A stretch of DNA of 64,000 bases from the NCBI RefSeq assembly GCF_000444875.1, contig NC_021985.1, positions 124,001-188,000 of the forward strand. Direction: 5' to 3'. The first letter of the stretch is position 1. Each line of letters starts with the position of its first letter. Positions 27,440 to 35,296 of the stretch are shown here, one piece after another. Under the pieces are notes generated by a model. The model saw only the letters and a list, made by a program, of their open reading frames with translations, did not search any database and was not told the DNA's origin. The DNA comes from Streptomyces collinus Tu 365. Lineage in GTDB: Bacteria; Actinomycetota; Actinomycetes; Streptomycetales; Streptomycetaceae. Position numbers and translations under genes: made by a program.

Positions 27440-28105
27440 ATGACCGAGGTGCGGACGACCCAGGCGGCGGTTCCGGATGAGGGCCGGCGAGGGCGCAAGA
27501 AGCGCGAGACCCGTGAACGGCTGGCCCATGTCGCGACGCTGATGTTCATCGAGCGCGGCTTCGAGAACGTGACGATCGCCGAGATCGCCGAGGCCGCCGA
27601 CGTCTCGAAGATGACGGTCAGCAACTACTTCCCGCTCAAGGAGGACCTCGTCTTCGACGCCCACGAGGGCGTCGTGGACAGCCTCGCCCGGGTGGTGCGC
27701 GAACGCGCGGCGGGAGAGTCCGCGCTGCACGCCCTGCACCGCGTCTTCGTCTCCTCCCTCGAGCGGCCGCACGTGGTCAACGGGCGCTGCACACCCGGCT
27801 TCGCCCGGCTCGTGCACGACAGCCCGCGGCTGCGGGCCCGCGAGCGGGAGATGGACGAGCAGCGCGAGGCGGCGCTCGCCGCGGCCCTGGCTCACGCGGC
27901 ACAGGCCGATCCGCAGGATCCCGTGGCGCACCTGAGCGCGGCTCAGCTCGCGGGCGCCCACCGGGTGTTGTGGCGCCGCATGCGGGCCCTGTGCCGTGCC
28001 GCGGCCCCGGCGGCGCAGCTGCGCGAGGAGGTCACCGAGCTGGCCGGCACGGCCTTCGGCCTGCTGGAGCCCGTCCTGGGCGACTACTGCCGGCGGGAGG
28101 GGTAG
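27440..28105 (+). CDS. TetR-family regulator of the MFS-mca-GT cassette
   Basis: 221 residues. The helix-turn-helix is at about residues 45-65 (TIAEIAEAADVSKMTVSNYFPLKEDLVF), typical TetR. The C-terminal ligand domain is helical and unassigned. Divergent from the exporter operon with an operator-like palindrome between the starts; likely repressor relieved by the compound the cassette removes. Confidence 0.88.
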   Translation: MTEVRTTQAAVPDEGRRGRKKRETRERLAHVATLMFIERGFENVTIAEIAEAADVSKMTVSNYFPLKEDLVFDAHEGVVDSLARVVRERAAGESALHALHRVFVSSLERPHVVNGRCTPGFARLVHDSPRLRAREREMDEQREAALAAALAHAAQADPQDPVAHLSAAQLAGAHRVLWRRMRALCRAAAPAAQLREEVTELAGTAFGLLEPVLGDYCRREG

Positions 28106-28156
28106 TCGGGCGGGATTGCGCCACCAGCACTCGATGCGGACTTCCTCTTCGCGTGG

Positions 28157-29038
28157 TCAGGACAGGTCCGGGGTGGGGACGGCCTGGCTGAAGTCGCCGA
28201 CGTGCAGTGCCGCGGTGGGCATCGCCCAGTGCAGAGTGCCGCCGTCGCCGCCCATGTTCCACTGGTCGTTCCCGGTCAGTTGGAGCAGGTGGTGGTAGTC
28301 GTTCGGGTCGGCGCCGGCCGGCAGGTGCGGCCCGTTGCCTGTGGTGCCCTGATGCCGACCGAAGGCGAGGTCCACGCGGTCTTCGGGGCCCGGGGGCTCG
28401 ATCACGCCGGGCGGCCGGTCGGACCATCGGGGGAATACCTCCTCCAGGAACACGAAGCTGCCGCCGCAGGTCTTCTCGTCGAGCTCGGGCCCAAGGTCCA
28501 CCGTCCCCCACACGGGATCGAAGGCGTGGGGAAGCAGGAGCCCGTAGGTTGCCGCCCATGGGATCGGCTCGAAGACGCTGGCGCGGGCGGGCGGGTCCAC
28601 CTCGACGGCCTGTGCGGAACGAGCCGGGAGCACACAGCCCAGCGCCCGCTCGGTGCGAAAGCCGTACCTGCCGTACGGGTCCCAGGCGTCGGGGTGGGTC
28701 TGTTCGCTCTGGGTGTCGAGGTAGAAGAAGTTGAGCAGGCCGGTCCCCGGCGGGAAGAGGCCGTCGAGCCAGGGGGCCAGCGGATCGGTGTCCAGGACGG
28801 CGTGCAGGCTCAGCGGGAAGCCGTCGCAGGCCGGCCAGGGTATGCCGGGCTCGAGCAACGCCCTGCCGCCGAAACGGCTGTTCCCCGCCGCCTCGCCGGG
28901 CCCGGCCGGGGTCAGGGCGAACCCTGGCCGGGCGAGCTCGGTGATCCGTGCGGCGACCTCCGCGTCGACTTGCTCGGCGCAGAAATCCCGCAGTGCGGGG
29001 AGCATGGCCTGCGGGCCCCTGGGGTCCGGTGAATTCAT
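28157..29038 (-). CDS. DUF1963 (YwqG-like) protein
   Basis: 293 residues from ATG 29038. Landmarks: SRFGGRALLEPGIPWP near residue 55, LNFFYLDTQ, and HHLLQLTGNDQWNMGGDGGTLHW near the C-terminus. Cytoplasmic, no membrane helix. Function of the family is unknown. Single gene facing the TetR gene across 50 bases. Confidence 0.8.
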   Translation of the reverse strand: MNSPDPRGPQAMLPALRDFCAEQVDAEVAARITELARPGFALTPAGPGEAAGNSRFGGRALLEPGIPWPACDGFPLSLHAVLDTDPLAPWLDGLFPPGTGLLNFFYLDTQSEQTHPDAWDPYGRYGFRTERALGCVLPARSAQAVEVDPPARASVFEPIPWAATYGLLLPHAFDPVWGTVDLGPELDEKTCGGSFVFLEEVFPRWSDRPPGVIEPPGPEDRVDLAFGRHQGTTGNGPHLPAGADPNDYHHLLQLTGNDQWNMGGDGGTLHWAMPTAALHVGDFSQAVPTPDLS

Positions 29039-29067
29039 GCGACGAGTAGAGCACCCCGGACCTCACT

Positions 29068-29088
29068 GACTGGCCTCACCGGCCAGTC
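29068..29088. other. Short perfect hairpin upstream of the DUF1963 gene
   Basis: GACTGGCC-TCACC-GGCCAGTC, 30 bases before the DUF1963 start. Operator-like or a leader hairpin; the role is unclear. Confidence 0.45.
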
Positions 29089-29260
29089 CCTCCCGGTGGG
29101 CGCACCGCAATCCCGCCCGCACGCGTCGCATGCCTGGTCCGCTCGGACATCGCGCTGTCGCCCGCCGTTGCATCCGGTGCGCCGGTAGGAGCCGAAGGAG
29201 AGGTCGAGGGGCAGGGCCGACGGCGCCTGAGCCTCCTTTGGGCATCACGCGAGGCGGGAC

Positions 29261-29611
29261 ATGGTGAACGATCACGGCAGAAGGTGGGGGTTTCTCACCA
29301 GCCACGCCCACGTGCTCCTGGCCATCGCGCGGGACCCTGGCATCCGTCTGCGTGACATCGCCGCCCACTGCCACATCGCCGAACGCACCGTGCAGAGCAT
29401 TGTCGCCGACCTGGAGCACGCTGACTACCTGAGCCGGGAGCGCAGGGGACGCCGCACGCGTTACACGCTCCGCCTGGACGGCATGCTCCATCACCCGGCG
29501 GAGGCTCATCTGTCCGTCCGGGAACTGCTCGACATCTTCCCTCCTCATCAGCGCGGCGACGACGAGGAGGACGGACCAGCCCGGACCGGCAGCCTGCGGG
29601 GGCTGCTGTGA
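29261..29611 (+). CDS. Small winged-helix (MarR/ArsR-like) regulator
   Basis: 116 residues. An HTH is clear: RDPGIRLRDIAAHCHIAERTVQSIVADLEHADYL, followed by a wing RRGRRTRYTLRLDG. The C-terminal tail (HLSVRELLDIF) is short. About 100 bases before a VOC-domain gene in the same direction, so it may regulate it. Confidence 0.8.
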   Translation: MVNDHGRRWGFLTSHAHVLLAIARDPGIRLRDIAAHCHIAERTVQSIVADLEHADYLSRERRGRRTRYTLRLDGMLHHPAEAHLSVRELLDIFPPHQRGDDEEDGPARTGSLRGLL

Positions 29612-29713
29612 CCACTGGCCTCAGCCGCCCGCGGCATGAGCCGCAGGCGACCCGCACCCGCCGGTGCAAACGCGCGGCGCATCAGGACAAGCAAGCAGAC
29701 AGCAGGAGCGACC

Positions 29714-30127
29714 ATGGCCGGCACACCGCGCGCACGACTGCACGCCTACCTCAGCTACGACGACGCCGCGGCGGCCCTGGACTGGCTGACGGCCACCGGA
29801 TTCGAGACCACCGCACGCCGGATCGGACCTGACGGGACCATCGTGCACGCCGAAGTCTGCATGGGCGACGTCGCGCTGATGATCGCAGGTGCCGACCGGG
29901 CGTCCACGGTGGCCCCGTTGCACGGTGTCAGCAGCGGCAGCGGCCTGTACCTGTGGATGCCTGACGCCGCCGACGTCGACGGCTGGTACCGGCGCGCCGT
30001 CGCTGCCGGGGCACGGGGCGTCGTCATTCCCGAGGACACGCCGTGGGGCGGCCGACGGGCCCGCGTTGTGGACCCGCAGGGCCATGAATGGAGTGCGGGA
30101 ACCTACCGGCCCGGGCCGGCGCGGTAG
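29714..30127 (+). CDS. VOC-superfamily (glyoxalase/bleomycin-resistance-like) protein
   Basis: 137 residues from ATG 29714, with AGGAG upstream. Two beta-alpha-beta-beta-beta halves: HAYLSYDDAAAALDWLTATGFE / IVHAEVCMGDVALMIAG and GLYLWMPDADVDGWYRRA-like / DTPWGGRRARVVDPQGHEW. Metal ligands of the second half (His in QGHEW) are visible. Could be a glyoxalase-like enzyme or a drug-binding protein. Confidence 0.82.
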   Translation: MAGTPRARLHAYLSYDDAAAALDWLTATGFETTARRIGPDGTIVHAEVCMGDVALMIAGADRASTVAPLHGVSSGSGLYLWMPDAADVDGWYRRAVAAGARGVVIPEDTPWGGRRARVVDPQGHEWSAGTYRPGPAR

Positions 30128-30490
30128 TTGGCGACCGCCCCGGCATGCCGGTCTGCGTCGGCCGGGGGACGCCTCCCCCTGGGGCCGTTCCCGGCTTCGA
30201 GCCACCTGCGTGGCGGCGGCGACGGCCGGTGGGGTGGGCGCGCAGTGCGCTCATAGGCAGCTGGACATCGCGGGTCCACGGCCCGGGCGACCCCCTACGA
30301 AGACGGCCCGCGTCTCCCGCTCACCTTCGCCACGAGTGCGGCTGCGGCCGGGGCGGGGGCCACCGGCAGGCCGGCGAGTCGTCGTCAGCCGCGGGCCGCA
30401 CGGGCAGGCGAGCGTCCGGCGGGATGCGGCACCGACGGAACCACCCAGGGTGCGGCGGCTTCCCCCGCAGCCGGCCCCCGACCACGCGCC
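30128..30490. other. No gene seen
   Basis: 363 bases between VOC and alkB stops. Contains the palindrome CCGGCATGCCGG (30140-30151) just after the VOC stop; no credible coding frame. Confidence 0.5.
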
Positions 30491-31645
30491 CTACCGTGAC
30501 GGCGCGCGGAGGGGCCCGGCGGGCCCCGGCGCCGGACGGGTGTGGGTCAAACGCGCGTCGCCGCCGTAGTGGGCCAGCAGCCGCGGATCCATCACCCGGC
30601 GCCACAGCGGCGGCACCCACGCCAGAACGATCATGGCGGCGTAGCCGGCGGGCAGTTGCGGGGCCTCGTCGAAGTGACGCAGGGTCTGGTAGCGGCGCAG
30701 CGGGTTGGCGTGGTGGTCGGAGTGCCGCTGGAGCTGGAAGAGGAAGAGGTTGCTGACCGTGTTGTCGCTGTTCCAGCTGTGCCGGGGGGTGACCCGCTCA
30801 TAGCGGCCGTCCGCCCGCCGCTGACGCAGCAGCCCGTAGTGCTCCAGGTAGTTCACCGACTCCAGCAGGCCGATCCCGCATACCGCCTGCAGCAGCAGCC
30901 ACGGCAGCACCGCCGGGCCGAAAACGGCGCCCAGAACGCCGAAGAGAGCCGCGGACAGTGCCCAGGCGGACAGCACGTCGTTGTGCCGGCTCCAGGTGCG
31001 CCGCCCGCGCCGCCGGAGGCGGCGCCGCTCCAGTACCCATGCGGAGCGCGCGCTGCCGAGGACGGTCCGCGGCAGGAACAGCCAGAAGCTCTCCCCCCGG
31101 CGGGAGCTGGCGGGGTCCTCGGGTGTGGCCACGCGTACGTGGTGGCCGTGGTTGTGCTCGACGTAGAAGTGCCCGTAACCGCTCTGGGCGAGTGCCAGAC
31201 GGCTGAGCCCGCGTTCCAGCCGCTCGCGCTTGTGGCCCAGTTCGTGGGCCGTGTTGATGGCCACGCCGGCCACCACACCGGTCGTGGCCGCCAGTCCGAT
31301 CGCCCCGCCCACGCCGAGTCCGCCGCCCGCCCACTGCCCACACGCCCAGACGAGGGCGGCGAACTGCAGCGGCAGGTACAGGTAGGTGCACCAGCGGTAG
31401 TAGCGGTCCTGCTCCAGGCGGCGCATCGCCGCCTCGGGGGGATGGGAGCCGTCCACGCCGGCCACCAGATCGAACAGCGGTACCAGAACGAAGGCGAAGA
31501 ACGGCCCCCACCACCACAACGCGGCGACACCCGTGAGGTGCACCAGGGCGCCCGCCTGCCACGGCAGGGTGGGAACGGCGAGCGCCAGGGGCCACCACAG
31601 ACGTTTGGGGTCACGCCAGCGGGCATCGTCGGCATCGCGGCTCAT
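30491..31645 (-). CDS. alkB: AlkB-type integral-membrane alkane 1-monooxygenase
   Basis: 384 residues from ATG 31645 with AAGGAG upstream. Histidine boxes that bind the diiron centre: AHELGHK, EHNHGHH and LQRHSDHH, plus the AlkB-specific NYLEHYGL. About six hydrophobic helices. Hydroxylates terminal carbons of medium-chain alkanes using rubredoxin; no rubredoxin or rubredoxin reductase gene is adjacent and none is fused. Divergent TetR with an operator between them is the usual alkane-responsive layout. Confidence 0.9.
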   Translation of the reverse strand: MSRDADDARWRDPKRLWWPLALAVPTLPWQAGALVHLTGVAALWWWGPFFAFVLVPLFDLVAGVDGSHPPEAAMRRLEQDRYYRWCTYLYLPLQFAALVWACGQWAGGGLGVGGAIGLAATTGVVAGVAINTAHELGHKRERLERGLSRLALAQSGYGHFYVEHNHGHHVRVATPEDPASSRRGESFWLFLPRTVLGSARSAWVLERRRLRRRGRRTWSRHNDVLSAWALSAALFGVLGAVFGPAVLPWLLLQAVCGIGLLESVNYLEHYGLLRQRRADGRYERVTPRHSWNSDNTVSNLFLFQLQRHSDHHANPLRRYQTLRHFDEAPQLPAGYAAMIVLAWVPPLWRRVMDPRLLAHYGGDARLTHTRPAPGPAGPLRAPSR

Positions 31646-31773
31646 GGCACCGGCTCCTTCGTCGGGATGCGTGCTTCCGCCTCTCCCGCCCGGGTGAAGG
31701 CGGAAGCACGCGGTGGGGGGCACTCAGACTGGCATCCCGCCCGAGCGGCTGACAAAGGTGGCGCCGTGTCAAT

Positions 31774-31794
31774 ATTCTAACGACCCGTCAGAAT
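31774..31794. promoter_or_regulatory. Candidate TetR operator between alkB and tetR
   Basis: ATTCT-N11-AGAAT in an AT-rich patch just upstream of the TetR gene and 129 bases from alkB. Confidence 0.6.
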
Positions 31795-31813
31795 TCGGAG
31801 TGGGGTCTCACAC

Positions 31814-32521
31814 ATGCAGCAAGCCCGCGGGCCAGAGCGTCAAGTCCCGGTCGGCGCGGAGCAGTCGAGGAACTCGGCGCGTTCCGCGCAGCCCCCCGAC
31901 CCGCCTCGCGTCGCCTGGCGCGCACAGATGCGCCGACGGGTGCTCGACGAGGCGTGGACGCTGGCCGCGCAGCGCGGATGGGACCGGGTGCGGGTGGCCG
32001 ACCTCGCCCAGCGCGCCGAAGTCTCCCGCCCCTCTCTCTACGCCGAGTTCGGCGACCGCGCGGGCATAGGCCAGGCCCTGGTGCGCCGGGAGGCCGAGCG
32101 TTTTCTCACCGGCCTGGCCGACGTGCTGGACCGGCACCGCACCGACGTGGGCCTCGCCCTGCAGGCAGGCGTCGCTCACGCCCTGGACCAGGCCGAGCAC
32201 AACCCGTTCATCGAAGCGGTGCTCAACGCCGCCAGGGGCGGCACCGACGCCCTGCTGCCCTTCCTGACCAGCCGCCCCGAGCCCGTCTTCTCCGGAGCCT
32301 GGACCCTGGTGTGCGCATGGTTGGGCGACGTGCTGCCCCAGGTGGACGACGACCGGCGCACGGAGGCCGCCGACCTACTGGTGCGGCTCAGCATCAGCCA
32401 CATGCTGCTGCCGCCCCCCGAGCCGGGCACGGCACCGGCCCGCGTGGCCCGAGCGGCCTGTGCCGTGCTGGGGATCGCGCCGCCGCCCGCACCCCCGCCC
32501 GGGCACGGACTGACGACGTGA
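31814..32521 (+). CDS. TetR-family regulator (likely of alkB)
   Basis: 235 residues from ATG 31814. HTH at about residues 60-80 (VRVADLAQRAEVSRPSLYAEFGDRAGI). The N-terminal ~35 residues are disordered. Helical ligand domain with ALDQAEHNPFIEAVLNAARGG resembles regulators next to alkane monooxygenases. Probably represses alkB until a fatty acid or alkane derivative binds. Confidence 0.87.
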   Translation: MQQARGPERQVPVGAEQSRNSARSAQPPDPPRVAWRAQMRRRVLDEAWTLAAQRGWDRVRVADLAQRAEVSRPSLYAEFGDRAGIGQALVRREAERFLTGLADVLDRHRTDVGLALQAGVAHALDQAEHNPFIEAVLNAARGGTDALLPFLTSRPEPVFSGAWTLVCAWLGDVLPQVDDDRRTEAADLLVRLSISHMLLPPPEPGTAPARVARAACAVLGIAPPPAPPPGHGLTT

Positions 32522-32617
32522 TCGCAGACGGGCGACGGGGGAACGGCAGCCCCCTGCACGCACAAGGCCGGCCCGGCGTCGAGCGCTGTCGCGGATGCGG
32601 CGCACGGACGTCGCGCC

Positions 32618-33076
32618 ATGTCCGCCTGTTCCGGGGGGTCGTCCTTCCCGCACCACCTGACGCTGCGGCGCCGTCTGGCCGGGGTGTACCGGCTCTACGG
32701 CGAGCCCGCCGAGGCCGGGCGCTGGATGTACCTGGAGGAGGACCGCGGCGCCGGCGAGACGACCGCTTTCGAGGCGCGGTACGCCTCTCCCGGGCGGCGG
32801 ATGAAGGCACTGGCCTGGCGCGGCCCCGAGACGGAAGCGGCCACCGCCTTCGCCCGGGAGCAGCCGGCCTCGGTACGGGCCGCCTGCGCCGTCGAACGGG
32901 GACACCCTGTCGCCTGGGACGAGCCCGCCTCCTGCGGGGACACCGTGGGAGAGGAACGCGAGGCGCCCTGGGGGCCGTTGACGGCCGGCGGGGTGCTGGC
33001 GGGCGCCGGCTGCCTGGTGGCGGCCCTGGTGTTCCTCGCGATCTGGGTGAACGGGCTTATCGCCCTCTTCGGCTGA
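32618..33076 (+). CDS. Hypothetical protein with C-terminal membrane helix
   Basis: 152 residues. Soluble beta-rich N-terminal part (YRLYGEPAEAGRWMYLEED) and one hydrophobic segment at the end (VLAGAGCLVAALVFLAIWV). I do not recognise a family. Tail-anchored topology inferred. Confidence 0.55.
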   Translation: MSACSGGSSFPHHLTLRRRLAGVYRLYGEPAEAGRWMYLEEDRGAGETTAFEARYASPGRRMKALAWRGPETEAATAFAREQPASVRAACAVERGHPVAWDEPASCGDTVGEEREAPWGPLTAGGVLAGAGCLVAALVFLAIWVNGLIALFG

Positions 33077-33266
33077 CCCGGGGCGTGGGCGGGGGCGGAG
33101 GCGACCGCCTCTGCGGCTCCCGGCATGAGCCGGGCCGCACGGTTCGCCGTCGGTCGTGGCGCGGGGGGAATACGGCTGCCGCGCCCGGTCTTTGAAACGC
33201 GGTGGCAGGTCGGCGTCTTCGGGCGTGCGGCCTGTGCCGGGTCTGGTCAAGGACGAGGGGGATGCG

Positions 33267-34211
33267 GTGAGCGACGTGATGCGGGCGGTGCGGTTTCACG
33301 AGTACGGCGGGATCGAGGTCCTGCGGGTGGAGGAGGTGGAGCGGCCGGTGCCCGGTCCCGGGCAGGTGCTGGTCGAGGTCCGCGCGGCCGGGATCCAGCC
33401 GGGCGAGGCGCACATCCGCACGGGCGCGCTGCACGATCGCTGGCCGGCGGTGTTTCCCTCCGGGCAGGGCAGCGATCTCGCCGGTGTCGTCGTGGAGAGC
33501 GGCCCGCACGTGCGGGGCTTCGCGGTGGGCGACGAGGTGGTGGGCTTCACCCACCGGCGGGCCAGCCATGCGCAGTTCGTCGTGGTCGACGACGTGCATC
33601 TGGTCTTCCGTCCGGCGGGCCTGGACTGGGACGTGGCCGGGGCGCTGTACGTGGCCGGCACGACCGCCTACGCCACCGTGTTCGCGGCGGACCCGGGCCC
33701 GGGCGACACCGTCGTCGTCTCCGGGGCGGCGGGCGGGGTGGGGTCGCTCGCCGTGCAGCTCGCCCGGCGGCACGGTGCCACGGTGATCGGGCTGGCGAGC
33801 GAACGCAACCACGCCTGGCTGAAGGAGCACGGCGTGCTCCCCGTCGCGTACGGGCCGGGCGTGGCCGGGCGGATCCGTGAGGCCTGCGGCGGCAGGGTCG
33901 ACGCGTTCATCGACACCTTCGGCGACGGCTACGTGGCCCTGGCGGTGGAGCTGGGCGTGCGGCCCGAACGGATCAACACGATCTCCGACTGGCAGGCGGC
34001 GGCCGAGGTCGGCGCCCGGACCTACGGCGAAGGAGCGGCGGCGAGCGCGGTCGTGCTCGGCGAGCTGGCCCGGCTCGCCTCGCGCGGACAGCTGGAGGTG
34101 CCGATCGCCCGCACCTACCCGCTGGAACAGGTGCGCGATGCCTTCCGCGAGCTGGAACGACAGCACACCCACGGCAAGATCGTGCTCCGGCCCCAGGAGA
34201 AGTCCTTCTGA
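33267..34211 (+). CDS. Zinc-independent NADPH:quinone oxidoreductase-like (MDR family)
   Basis: 314 residues from GTG 33267, preceded by GAGGGGG; the ATG at 33279 is an alternative. GroES-like N-domain (MRAVRFHEYGGIEVLRVEEV) and Rossmann domain with the nucleotide motif VVVSGAAGGVGSLAVQLARR. No structural or catalytic zinc cysteines, as in quinone oxidoreductases. Ends with HTHGKIVLRP, the usual final strand. Confidence 0.88.
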   Translation: MSDVMRAVRFHEYGGIEVLRVEEVERPVPGPGQVLVEVRAAGIQPGEAHIRTGALHDRWPAVFPSGQGSDLAGVVVESGPHVRGFAVGDEVVGFTHRRASHAQFVVVDDVHLVFRPAGLDWDVAGALYVAGTTAYATVFAADPGPGDTVVVSGAAGGVGSLAVQLARRHGATVIGLASERNHAWLKEHGVLPVAYGPGVAGRIREACGGRVDAFIDTFGDGYVALAVELGVRPERINTISDWQAAAEVGARTYGEGAAASAVVLGELARLASRGQLEVPIARTYPLEQVRDAFRELERQHTHGKIVLRPQEKSF

Positions 34212-34306
34212 CCGGGCGGGCGTGGGGGCGGGCGTGGGCAGGCCTCGGCTTCCCGGTCCGGTACGCGGGCGGCCGGCGTCCGTTCGTGAAAGCGCGGCCG
34301 GATGCT

Positions 34307-34798
34307 CTACAGGGGGCGGCGCCCGCTGACGGCGCCGCCGGGGTCGTCCGCGAGGGCGATGCGGACGGTGATGCGTTTGCCGAGCGACTCGCGTCGCGCT
34401 TCGAAGCCGCGCGCGACGGCCATCACGATCTCCAGGCCGTGCTGGCCGACCCGGCCGGCGTCCGCGGCCCGGGCCACCGGCAGCACCGGACAGGCGTCCC
34501 ACACCGCGACCTCGACCGTGTCACCGGTGATTGCCAGGTCCAGCAGCACCGGTCCGGGGGCGTACTTGCGGGCGTTGGTCACCAGCTCGCTGACCACCAG
34601 CTGGGTGAGGTCCATGGCGCGCTGGGAGACGGGCAGGCCGTGTTCGGCCTGGACCCGGGTGAGGAACGCGGCCGCCAGATGACGGGCCCGGGCGATGTCC
34701 GTACCGTCCCCGACCAGGGCCGCACCGGTCTTGAGCACCGGCCTGCCCAGCTCCGCGCCGTCCGCCGGCGCCGGGTCCGGTTGTCTTACGAGCGTCAT
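34307..34798 (-). CDS. RsbW/RsbT-like ATP-binding switch protein
   Basis: 163 residues from ATG 34798 (GAGGGGGG upstream); a longer frame to 34852 lacks support. GHKL ATPase: VVSELVTNARKYAPG (N-box), VWDACPVLPV (degenerate G1) and GQHGLEIVMAVARGF (G2). Typical of the many Streptomyces anti-sigma/antagonist kinases. It is transcribed in the same direction as a small gene and a PP2C phosphatase, a plausible switch pair. Confidence 0.85.
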   Translation of the reverse strand: MTLVRQPDPAPADGAELGRPVLKTGAALVGDGTDIARARHLAAAFLTRVQAEHGLPVSQRAMDLTQLVVSELVTNARKYAPGPVLLDLAITGDTVEVAVWDACPVLPVARAADAGRVGQHGLEIVMAVARGFEARRESLGKRITVRIALADDPGGAVSGRRPL

Positions 34799-34867
34799 TC
34801 GCCCCCCTCGTCGCAGCATCCCGGCGCGTGTACCCGCGAAGCCGTGGTTCATGTCCGGGGATGTTTG

Positions 34868-35056
34868 TCAGCGCTGCTCCTCACGGAGCCGGGCCATGAC
34901 GGCCTCCAGCTCCTGGAAGGCCTTGTCCTCGTCCTGTGGCGAACTGCGCTGAGTCCGCAGGAGGCTGTCCCGGCCGGCCCGCATGCGGGCGTAGAGATCG
35001 AAACGACGCAAGGCTTCCTCGATCAGATCGTTCGAGGCAGGACGCTGAGGCGGCAC
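34868..35056 (-). CDS. Small helical hypothetical protein
   Basis: 62 residues from GTG 35056; a start at 35116 is possible. Charged, helical: SNDLIEEALRRFDLYARM and DEDKAFQELEAVMARLREE. No family recognised. Lies between the switch ATPase and the PP2C gene. Confidence 0.55.
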   Translation of the reverse strand: MPPQRPASNDLIEEALRRFDLYARMRAGRDSLLRTQRSSPQDEDKAFQELEAVMARLREEQR

Positions 35057-35296
35057 GGGGTGGCCTTTCGGGCATGACGGTCGGATACGCCGACCAGACT
35101 TCCCGGCACCCCACACGCCTCCCGGCGTGACGCGAGCACCCTACCCGCCGTCCGCCCCGGCGCGTGACCCGCTGCGGGGCGCCGAGGCGCCGATGGTGTG
35201 GGCCGGTGCCGTCTGCCGTGGCCGCCGTCGCCGCAGCGGTGGCGGTGCTGTGGCGGTGCGGTGGCGGGAGGCGCGGGGTGGCCGCTTCACGCCGGA

